64,000 bases of DNA from Cryptomeria japonica. Taxonomy: Eukaryota; Streptophyta; Pinopsida; Cupressales; Cupressaceae. Shown here in pieces: positions 33,643 to 43,314 of this stretch. Made by a program: the position numbers and the translations under genes. The notes below the pieces were generated by a model that saw only the letters and a program-made list of their open reading frames with translations, had not been told where the DNA came from and did no database searches. The stretch spans positions 475,744,900-475,808,899 of the forward strand of contig NC_081406.1 in the NCBI RefSeq assembly GCF_030272615.1, in the 5' to 3' direction. Position 1 is the stretch's first letter, and every line of letters starts with the position of its first letter.

Positions 33643-36600
33643 AATTCAGTGTTACAAATGCGACAAATATGGGCACACTCACAGGAATTGTCCAGAAAGG
33701 AAGAAAACACAAGCTACTCTAGCCGAAGTCAAAGGAGAAAACTCACTTTTCTTCTTAGCCCTATCAAGCGAAATAAATACAAATAAAAACACTTGGATCG
33801 TAGACAGTGGAGCATCAAGGCATATAACTGGATTCAGAAATTAGTTTGAAACACTTAACAGGCACTCAAGTGAAGAGGTTACTATTGGAGATAACTCCAC
33901 ATATCCTGTGAAAGGAATTGGGACCTCTACTATCAAACTAAGAAATGGAGTATCTCTACAATTAAAGGATGTTCTGTTTGTACCTGGAATAAAAAGAAAT
34001 CTAGTCTCAATCTCAGGCCTCGCTGATCAAGGATATTGGGTTACCTTCAATGAAGGTAAAGTTCTACTCTGGCCTAAAATACAAATATCAAAAATGCCAT
34101 AACAGTAGGTTCAAGAGATGGTAGCCTATACAAACTATGCAGTGATCAAAAGGAAGCACTAAATCTTGAAGTTTCAAATAATAATGAATTATGGCACAAA
34201 AAATTAGGACACCTAAGATATAGTTCTCTATCCAACATAAAGAAGATTACTTCAGGACTGCCCCAACTAAAATCTGAACACACTGGCATTTGCAAAGGAT
34301 GTGCCTTGGGAAAGAATGTGAAAGTTTCTTTTCCCTCAAGCGAGCACAAATCAAAAGTTATTTTAGAACTAATTCACTCAGACCTATGCGGTCCGACGTC
34401 AACACCATCCCTAACTGGATCCTTATACTACATAATTTTTGTTGACGACTACTCTAGAAAAACATGGATATATTTTCTAAAGTGCAAAGACTCAAATGAA
34501 GTACTATCTAAGTTCAAAGAATTCAAGGCACTAGTAGAAAACCAGTCAGGGAAGAAAATTAAGGTGTTAAGATCCGACAATGGGGGAGAATATACATCTG
34601 ACAACTTCAAATACTTTTGTAATTCTGTTGGGATTAAGAGGGAGTATATTGTACCATATAATCCACAACAGAATGGAGTAGCAGAAAGAAAGAACATAAC
34701 CATAATTGAAGCAGCAAAAGCCATGATGCATGACCAAAACTTACACACTTCATTTTGGGCAGAAGCTTCAAATACAACAGTCTACATTCAAAACAGATGT
34801 CTGCACTCAGTTCTAGAAAACATAACTCCTGAAGAAGCTTTTACAGGGAACAAACCAGACTTAAATCATTTAAGGATATTTGGCTGTCCCGTATATATAC
34901 ATGTTCCTAAAGAAAAGAGGACAAAACTAGAACCTTCCTGAAAAAGAGGTATCTTCATTGGCTATAGTGAAAATACTAAAGGATATCGCATTTACATTCC
35001 AGGAAAAAAATCTATTGAGATAAGTAGAGATGTAAAGTTTGAAGAAAACACTACACTCAAAGAACCTGAGGATGATAACATTACTAAAGAAGAAGAAGAT
35101 CACATAACTGAGATTGAGAGGGAGAATATCATAGAAAATTCCAAACCTTCAGACACTGAGAGGGAGGACATCATAAGAGCTTCTGAACCTCTTGTTGATG
35201 AAAATATTGAAACACTCAATAACAAGAAAAGACCTCTATGGGCAAGGAAAATGATTGAAGAGAATAATGTAGAACCAAATGAAATTTCCAAAGAAAATAA
35301 GAGAGCAAGAACTCTAAAATCTTATGCTGCACTTCTAACCGAACTCACAAATTCTGAACCAACAAATGTCAGAGAAGCCTTATCAAAACAGGCTTGGAAA
35401 GATGCTATGGTTGAAGAATATCAATCTATACTAAAGAATGATGTTTGGGATATAGTGCCTAGACCAAAAGACAAATCAGTTGTCTCATCCAAGTGGTTAT
35501 TCAAGATCAAATATGCATCTGATGGCAGCATTGAAAAACATAAAGCTCGCTTTGTGGCCAGGGGATTCTCTTAGAAAGCAGGAATTGATTATGAAGAGAC
35601 ATTTGCCCCAGTTGCCCGGTATACGTCAGTAAGAACAATCATTGCAATTGCAGCATCCAAAGGATGGAAAATTCACCAAATGGACGTAAATGATTCAATT
35701 GAAGAAGTATATATAGAACAACCAGAAGGATTCAATTGAAGAAGTATATATAGAACAACCAGAAGGATTCACCATACGTGATAAAAATTGCTATGTTTGT
35801 AAACTAAAGAAAGCTCTCTATGGGTTAAAACAAGCACCTAGGGCCTGGTATGCAAGGATAGACAACTATCTCTCCAAACTAGGGTACTCCAAGAACCTAG
35901 CAGATCCCAACATCTACTTCAAGGCTTCAAATCGCAATATGATTATTTTGGTCCTTTACGTGGATGATCTTTTGATAACAGGAGAGGATAATCTCATTAA
36001 GAAATGTAAGCAAGATCTGGCAGCAGAATTCGATATGAAGGATCTAGGGCTTCTACATTATTTTTTGGGATTAGAAGTATGGCAGAAGAAAAACTACATC
36101 TTCCTAAATCAAGGAAAGTACACCACAGATATTCTAACTAGATTTGGGATGATGGAGTGTAAGCCATTAGCTACAGCAATGGAAACTAATTTGCACAAGC
36201 TGAAAATTGAGGCAGAAGATTCAGAACCTACAGATCCCACACTTTATAAACAAATCGTCGGTTCACTCATGTATTTGGTAAATACTCGTCCTGATATCTG
36301 CTATGCTACAAATGTATTAAGTCACTTGATGTGTGAACCTAAGAAGATACATCTAATGGCTACTAAACACATTCTAAGATATTTACAAGGCACAATCGGA
36401 CTTGGCTTAAAGTATGAAAATGTTGAGATTCAACTTGAAGGATATTCTGATTCTGATTGGGCCGGAAGTACCACTGACCGTAAAAGTACTACAGGGTGTT
36501 GCTTCAGTCTTGGTTCTGCTATGATATCTTGGTTCAGTAGAAAACAGTCAGCAGTTGCACAAAGCTCCACCGAAGCAGAATATATGGCAGCCTCCATGGG

Positions 36601-36901
36601 AGCTCGTGAAGCGGTATGGCTAAGAAAGTTATTATTTGGATTATTTGGAAAAACTCTGAATTCAGCAATAATTCACTGTGATAATAAGAGCTGTATCAAG
36701 CTCTCAATAAATCCACTTTTTCACAATCGATCCAAACATATTGAGATCCCTGATCACTACATAAGAGATATGGTAGATCGAAACGTCATAAAACTAGTGT
36801 ACATCAGTACTGAAGAACAAAATGCTGATATCTTCACCAAGCCACTTGCAAGATTGAAGATAGAATACTTCAGAAGTAAACTTGGTATGACTAGATTATA
36901 A
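33635..36901 (+). pseudogene. copia pol: zinc knuckle, protease, integrase, RT, RNase H, with several lesions
   Basis: The domains in order are: CCHC knuckle CYKCDKYGHTHRNC, protease WIVDSGASRHITG, pre-integrase region ELWHKKLGHLRYSSL, integrase core with HSDLCGP, DNGGEY and NGVAERKN, RT with WKDAMVEEY and YVDDLLITG, and RNase H with DSDWAGSTTDRKSTTG and DNKSCIKL. Lesions are a TAG at 33842, a frameshift near 34080, a TGA at 34939, and a TAG at 35572 (Gln expected after ARGFS). There is also a 37-bp tandem duplication (35692-35728, repeated 35729-35765) where the RT segment TAFLNG is missing. The last open stretch is 35939-36901. The element cannot make its own RT. Confidence 0.92.
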
Positions 36902-37292
36902 TTGAGATTATTAGGATGAAATTCCTACCATGTGTCATTTGTTCATAAATAAAATTTATATTGCAATATTCTAATTGTGTTCAAGAAGATGACGATCTTC
37001 TTATGTTTAAGGTTACTATTTGAAGGTGACGATCTTGACAATAGTTGACCATGTGTCAAGATTGACTACATTAGGTTGTTGTCCCGGACTGTGCCGGATA
37101 TCTTGATCCTAAAGTATGTGATCATCTCATGATTGACTTCTTAAGTGATTGTCCCGGACTGAGCCGGATATCATGATATTGAGTTTATTGTCATGACAAG
37201 ACTATATTAAATGTTGTCCCGAATTGTGTCGGAAGTCATGACAGAATATGCTCCCAAGAAAATTACTTAGATCCACTCCTGCTAAGAGGGAG
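36902..37292 (+). other. copia 3' untranslated region with CCGGACTG-CCGG repeats and polypurine tract
   Basis: Three copies of a ~65-70-bp unit containing tgtcccgga(c)tgtgccgga (about 37080, 37149, 37213) lie between the RNase H stop and the polypurine run aagagggag (37284-37292). Each has a short palindrome. Its role is unknown. Confidence 0.7.
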
Positions 37293-37588
37293 TGTTAAGA
37301 TATAGCCCTCATGAATCTAACTAATGGTAAATCGGTTATTATCTGGAGAGTGATATATTAACAGAGCATACAGTTTGGAAATTAAACATAAACAAACTAA
37401 TTGTTATGAACGGTTGCCTCCGTAGGGACATGTCCATACATGGCAACTGCCACGTATGGACATGTCCCTACGTAGGCAACCTTTCCTCTTGTATTTAAAC
37501 CGGATTCAATGATGGAGACGATCAATAACTCACGGCAATCAGTCTTCCAGAATCGCTGTCATTATTCTTCGATCCATATTTCACAACA
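37293..37588 (+). repeat. copia 3' LTR
   Basis: TGTTAAGATA to CACAACA, 296 bp, without the 53-bp duplication seen in the 5' LTR. Confidence 0.92.
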
Positions 37589-38854
37589 CAATCAAGCATT
37601 GAAGGAGAATTCAAGTTGGTACAGGTGCATTTGGAAGACCAAAGGACTCAATGAAGCCATTAAAGACTTTTGAAGGTCTTAGGAGTGAAGAGCCAATCAA
37701 TTATGATGTCTTAAGGTCCATTATGGCCTTTAATGATGAAAATTGTAATAAGTTTGTAATTTGTCCTAAAGGGCCTGGTAAGTGTTTGCCCTCTCGGGTA
37801 AACGATTAAATGCAAAAAGTAAATGCACAGAACATAATGGAAATATATTAAATAACCAGCCTCTGTATTAATTCCACAGTCCATGTACAATAAGTGCTTA
37901 TAACATTACATCTAACACGACCAACATGATCCTACTTCGAAGAAAAGGTACACCATATATAATACCCGAAGGGGTGCCACACAACCGTCGCGACTCCAAC
38001 TACCTACTCGTCGGCTAACTAATTGAACGCCGTAACTCATTATTACCGACGACAACATAAACATAATATAACAACATAACATAATGATTATTCTCGGAAA
38101 CATTATCCCCCCCAAGAAAAGAAGTCGACTCCGACGACTTAATACAAAATAGGGATGAACGGCAGGAACTATTGATGCCAGTCGGGCCTGGATCTTATAC
38201 ACTTGCTGCGTCCTCGCCTGAAAAGCCTTTGCTGCTACCATCCGATGCTCAAGTGCGGATTTCACCAATATTGCTTCCTTTGCCATCACAGTCCTCCTGT
38301 GCCTAACCCAAACTTGTCTGCAAAACACGTTTTTCAGTCTCAACTTCCACCAACTGCTACTCAATTGATACTATCTCCCTAGCCAATTTGTCCTCGATAG
38401 CCACCCGTGCTGCTCTCCCGGCATCCAACTCCTGGGTACGCTGAACTAAGTCTCACGCGACTAGTGCCTCCAACCTGGTGGTCAGCTCCTCCCGAGCCCT
38501 CTGTGCATCCACCAAGGCAACCTCACGTCCAGCCGAGACATACTCCGAGTTCCTCAAAGCGTACCAGTCATGCCTGGAGGTGGCCACAATCCGCTAGCAC
38601 AAATGCTAGGAAACACCTCAAATCCTCCATCACACTCCCCAAAGGCTAAAAACTGAATTGAATAACTCCCTGGTGTCATACAACTGCGCGGACTTGCAAT
38701 GCCTTCCCTCAAACTCTGTTTGTTCCCAACCTCCAAATCCGTCTCCCTCTACGACTTATGGCTTCCCCGCCAATGCTTAGCTGCAGGCTTCTTTCTCACA
38801 GTACGAACAACCACAACACTTCCCGTGGTACTTTGTAGCTCAAAAATAAACTGG

Positions 38855-38990
38855 GGGTCTGGGGGCAACGCCCCCAGCGGGGTCGAGGGGCAGCGCCCCT
38901 CGCGGGGTCTGGGGCAGCGCCCCAGCGGGGTCGAGGGGCAGCGCCCCTGCGGGGTCGAGGGGCAGCGCCCCTCGCGGGGTCTTGGGGCAG
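38855..38990. repeat. GC-rich tandem repeat with GGGGCAGCGCCCC palindromes
   Basis: About five units of ~26-30 bp, each a ggggcagcgcccc palindrome plus (t/c)gcggggtc. Open frames in several registers are a by-product of the repeat and are not genes. Confidence 0.9.
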
Positions 38991-39504
38991 CCATTTACAC
39001 ACCAATTTACAACCCTCAGAACCCCACGAAAGTCCATGGCGCGCATCATTTCTGTGATATTTTATGATGTCAAAACCCTTCTTCTACACTCCAATATTTT
39101 CAGTGTCTAGGCTCTAGGTGTCATCGAATCATTTTTCAATCCGTCGTCATCGTTTTTTTTTTTTTTTTGGTAAGCAATGAAATGTCCCCGATGGCACCCC
39201 GGCCATACAACCTCCCTGTACGGTCAACAACAACATTGGCACCTCCGATCGTGCGGCTGCTTGGTCTACCTATGGCGGTCGTTTTGCCCTTACATGGCTG
39301 TGTGGATTGTGCGGGCTTGGTCTCTTTTTTTCTTTTTCCTTTTGCGGCTGCTGCGCGTAACCCTTGCTATGCGTGTTGATCGAGCCGTGCGGTGCGTGGT
39401 CGGGCCGTGTGGTGCGTCTTCCTCCTCCTTTATCCCTTGCTGTGCGGCGGTGTTCGGTGTTGTGCAGTGTGCGGTGGTGGGTTCATGTCTCGACAACAAC
39501 CTTT

Positions 39505-39690
39505 GGTGGCTCCCACCGCACGGTGGTGTCACCGTCGGTGATTCCACCGTGCGGTGGTGTCACCGTCGGTGGTTCCACCGCACGGTGGTGTCACCGTCGG
39601 TGGTTTCACCGCACGGTGGTGTCACCTTGGTGGTTTCACCGCACGGTGGTGTCACCTTGGTCCCACCGTACGGTGGCCATTTTCCCTTTT
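39505..39690. repeat. ~30-bp tandem repeats of CCACCGCACGGTGGTGTCACC
   Basis: About six units, each carrying a caccg(c/t)(a/g)cggtg palindrome followed by ggtgtcacc(g/t). A poly-T tract (about 39686-39715) follows. Similar GTACGG-type palindromes occur nearby. Confidence 0.88.
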
Positions 39691-39749
39691 TTTTTTTTTT
39701 TTCTTTTTTCTTTTTTTTGACCGTACGGTCGCTGTCGTACTACCGTGCG

Positions 39750-40112
39750 ATTTTATCATGATGGCATTAAATTAAAGTTCTTTCTCTATTTTTTGGTGAT
39801 CTCTGAAGCAGAGGTTGCTTTGCATCGACGTGGGATACATTTAACTTGTGTTGTATCTGCAGAAATATGTATCCTAGGACGATGCAATGCAACCTCTGCT
39901 CCACCAATACCAGATAGAAGAGAAAGTACTTTAATTTAAAGCCATCGGGATAAAATGCTTTCAAGACATATATTGGGTATAAAAGGAAGTCCACCCTGTC
40001 ATTTGAAGGGGTTTACCTACAATTCAAGTGATCTCTTAATTATAAAATCAGTTCAATTCTAGGTGAACAGGCAATCAAGCATTCATCAAGAATTGAAGGA
40101 GAAATCAAGTTA
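39750..40112 (+). repeat. second copy of the DRM-derived foldback unit
   Basis: This is a direct copy, with about 5-8% differences by eye, of 32138-32472 plus the continuation after the copia element (37594-37620). It contains the same AEVALHR-GIHLTCVVSAEI translation (first codons at 39745) and the same inverted arms. It lacks the copia insertion and so shows the pre-insertion structure. Confidence 0.8.
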
Positions 40113-41794
40113 ATAAAGATATTTAATAGAGGAGATATTTAATAAAGATATCATCTTTTAAATTAAGAAATGGGCAGGAGATTAAGAATACAAACCTTCC
40201 ATATTGCACACTTCAAGGTATATTCAAATTACCAGTTATATTTATAGGGTCTGTCCTATTCGAGCTAGCTACTATTTCAACACATTCTAACACATGTATC
40301 TATTTCTATGCAATAATTAGTAGTAGCTACATAGACTAGCATGGTACATAAGTTCTTGTCTAATAGTGCCCTTCATATGCAATTCTTTCAAGATTATTTA
40401 GTTGTATCTACCTTCTTAGGTTATGCAAATGGAGATTAGATTAGGTTATGTATCTACTTTCTTGCTCTGTAATTCTCGTTGTGTTTAATAAATTTTTATC
40501 CCTTTGGTGAAAAAAAAGGAGGTTGATGATAAAATATATCTATGTTGTCTATTAGTTGATTCCCATGACAATAAGTGGTTAATGCTGATACAAAGTAACA
40601 CTAATAGGAAACTTTGATGACAATCTAATACACATCACTGTTGAACTTACCCCTGTCTCATATAACCCTATGTTGGCTAGGCCCCACAATAATTAGAAGA
40701 TCCTAATTACTACTGTCTTAAACCTTGCATTGACCGTCACAATTTCACAGTGAGTTGAGTTAATTAGTCCATTAGCGAGATTGGGAAAGAGTTTGGTATT
40801 GAGTTAGGTGTTGGTGGACGGTTTAAGGAGGTACACTGTCATCATAATTAATGTTAGAGAGTGTTGTGTGAAGAAGAATGGCCACGAAAGGAGTGACTGT
40901 CCTAAGTGCTTGAGACTGTCACAAAAAGTGAGTGTTGCAGCAGTGAATCTTCCTTTGACCTTTGTGTGTTTGGGAGGGTAAAGACCCATGGTGGTATATG
41001 TTGAGTGGTTGGGAGGGTAAAGACCCACATATCAACTATCTACTTTGACATCCTAGGATGGTGTCCACCTACTCTAAAACCTTGTGGGCACTCTCTGTCT
41101 GATACTAACATATACATAACATGTGCCTCTCATAACCCTATGTTGGCTAGGCCCCACCATAATTAGAAGATCCTAACTACTAAAAACACTAGATTCTCCC
41201 CTAAAAGGTTGTTGAGTCATAGAAGGCCTAGCTTGATAGCCCTATAGTCTCTCATACCTAAAATATCCTTGTGTCGATGATGGTCACATGTGACTACCCT
41301 ATGGCCCCTACTATGCTCTAGACCTTTGTCCCTAATATTGATACTATTGGGTTTTTCTTTGTAAATCATATAGTAAGTCTAAATTATCCTTTGAAGGATG
41401 GGGAGGCCTATGGATAATTTAGTCCCTTCATCAAGGTTACAAACTTCTCTCATGCCTCTTGTGTCCTCCCATGTACCTTCTTTTCCATAAGAGACTTTGC
41501 CATAGCAACCCTAAAGTCATTTGGATTGGCCATGTGTAGGAAAACTGAATTTTGGGCTTTCCACCCCTAATGAAACAATTGACAAGTAACTTGTCTTGAA
41601 TGTAATCTACAAACTACAAGAACTCCAAAAACTAACTCTCATGTTGAGCCACTATGAAACCTTATTATGTAAATTGTGAAACTCATCTATGCATCTCTGT
41701 CAAAACTATTTTGAAATAGAACACACTTTGAAGCACTCCAAAATGGTATCTGGAGAGGGTTTCCAATGTGAGTTGGTGCATTTTATCCTCCCAG
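40113..41794. other. CACTA internal sequence, no gene recognised, internal duplications
   Basis: A block ataaccctatgttggctaggcccca-aataattagaagatccta occurs at about 40659 and again at about 41130. gggagggtaaagaccca occurs twice near 40972 and 41010. No coding signature or RNA gene is found. Confidence 0.5.
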
Positions 41795-41799
41795 TACCA

Positions 41800-43216
41800 T
41801 GTCATGTCCCCTTTCTAGAGTGGACATCGGAGACGGAGGAGTTGGCCTATCATTGGAGTCTCGTAGGCTAGCAGAGGTTGATTGGGACTCATTCAGTGCA
41901 TATAGTGATTGGATTTTGGCTTTACAGGCAGTTTGGAGCCAGTTTGGAGCAGTTCCTAGATTTTAGGGGGTATCCCTAAATTTTAGGAGGTCGTGACAGT
42001 TGCCAGTCGTGAGGTTATTCATGACCTTTTAGATGGTTTCAGTTTCAGGAGATTTGGGTGTGTTTCCTAGTTTCTAGGAGCATCCCTAGATTTTAGGGAT
42101 GAGACTGCCAGTTGATCCATGATTTCCGACTTCAGTCACAGACAAGTGGCAAATTCTGTTTCAGGTTTTTGGAGTCATTTGAGCCTTCTACAGCTATTTG
42201 GGATATATTTTTAATATATTTAAATATTTCTTAAGTTAGCGTTTAATTATTTAAATAAGGCTATGTTTATAGCCATTTTGGAGTGATAAGGGCTTTTTGG
42301 CCTCATCTGGATGCGTATCCCTTGGTGTGATAGCTCGTTGGAAAGGTCTTGGACTTTTCTAAATATTTCTCTTTTGACTCAGATCCTTTCGGTGAACGGA
42401 TTTCTTTATATTTGAAAAAAGGTCATTTTCTATGCACTTGACAACTTAAAATGAGAAATATAACATTTTAACCCTAAACGCGCCATTGAGTCACTTTTAG
42501 GGTTTGAGCTTAGTGGGAAGGTGTTATAAGGAAGTTGAGACCTAATTCTTATTATCTTTTACACATTTTACATCTTGGATTTGAGATTTGGCTCTGGAAG
42601 AGCTTTTCAGCATCTGGGACGCCAACCCCAATGCCTTGCCTGTTTGGGACGTAGCCCCCAATACAGTGGTTTGGATTTGTTTGCAGCTATTAGCATCTTG
42701 GAGATTGTACGGCATTCTTTCTGGAGGTTCAGCAATTCTGACAGAGGTCAGCGTGGGGTTTGGGGTTTCTAACCAGTTGGGTGTACTTGGCAGCCGTACG
42801 GCTGTACCTGGCAGCCACTTTCCTTCCCACGTGCAGCACTTGGAGGGCTGGAATCTTGCCACAACTTCATTCCTAGTTATGTTACTCTTTCAGCATCCAG
42901 GTTGGAATTATTCCTGATTGTAATCTTCCTGAAATTATTGGAAATCTTCATCTGGTTAAATATTTGATTTTATATTCAGAAATCTGCCTTGAATCGAATT
43001 TGTTTTGGCTGTATATGAACTTCATTTTCAGTACTTTGTTCATGTACTTGTACTTCATTATTTACTTGTTGAAAAATCATCAAAATACAAAAAGAATTCA
43101 ACCCTTCTGCAACTTCTGTCTATTTCTGAAAGAAAATATTAATAAGCAGGAAAAATCAATTTAAATAAATAAAAATTACAGCAGATTGGTAAAAGAGATC
43201 CATCAGGGATCTTTCA
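41800..43216 (+). repeat. 5' LTR, 1417 bp
   Basis: It starts TGTCATGTCCCC and ends ggatctttca. It contains ttttagg-(g)gatccc motifs repeated near 41965-42100, aaccctaaacgcgcc at about 42471, and a probable transcribed part with open frames of about 109 and 106 codons on opposite strands. The matching frames in the other LTR mirror these and I do not call them genes. Confidence 0.93.
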
Positions 43217-43217
43217 G

Positions 43218-43229
43218 TGGTATCAGAGC
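43218..43229 (+). promoter_or_regulatory. primer-binding site, initiator methionine tRNA
   Basis: tggtatcagagc one base after the 5' LTR end. Confidence 0.9.
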
Positions 43230-43314
43230 TTTGATCTTGCCAGCCTGTTGGGTGAAGATCAAGAGTTCTAATTCAGATTTGAGTTTAGTTTGGTTGAAAA
43301 TCAAATTGGACATC

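Larger units (their letters stand above)
32473..37588 (+). mobile_element. Ty1/copia retrotransposon, full length but coding-dead, TSD CAATC
   Basis: Flanking 5-bp repeats CAATC lie at 32468-32472 and 37589-37593. The 5' LTR is 32473-32821 (349 bp) and the 3' LTR 37293-37588 (296 bp); both run TGTTAAGATA to CACAACA. The 5' LTR is longer because of a 53-bp internal tandem duplication. The PBS TGGTATCAGAGCC (initiator-Met tRNA) starts at 32822. A polypurine tract aagaggga(g) precedes the 3' LTR. Order gag, protease, integrase, RT, RNase H is the copia order. Inserted in the CACTA's first DRM-foldback unit. Confidence 0.95.
37594..39744 (-). mobile_element. degraded element inserted in the CACTA, with minus-strand coiled-coil remnant
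   Basis: Minus-strand sequence from about 38560 to 38100 reads, with stops, as a heptad-rich protein (AREELTTRLEAL, IEDKLAREIVSIE, VEVETEKRVLQ). The style is the same as the C-terminal tail of the gag-like ORF at 656-2641. The GTACGG motifs at 39220-39740 also recall the region 1-500. Together they suggest a second, rearranged copy of that element in reverse orientation. No ends or target duplication were identified. Confidence 0.4.

Noticed and set aside
38749-39067. Open frames of 69-122 codons in several registers
   Set aside because: They are translations of the GC-rich tandem repeat in different frames.
42542-42917. Opposing frames of 106 and 109 codons within the LTR, repeated at 46699-47074
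   Set aside because: They lie on both strands of a repeated LTR, with no known motif or start context. The duplication only reflects the LTR pair.
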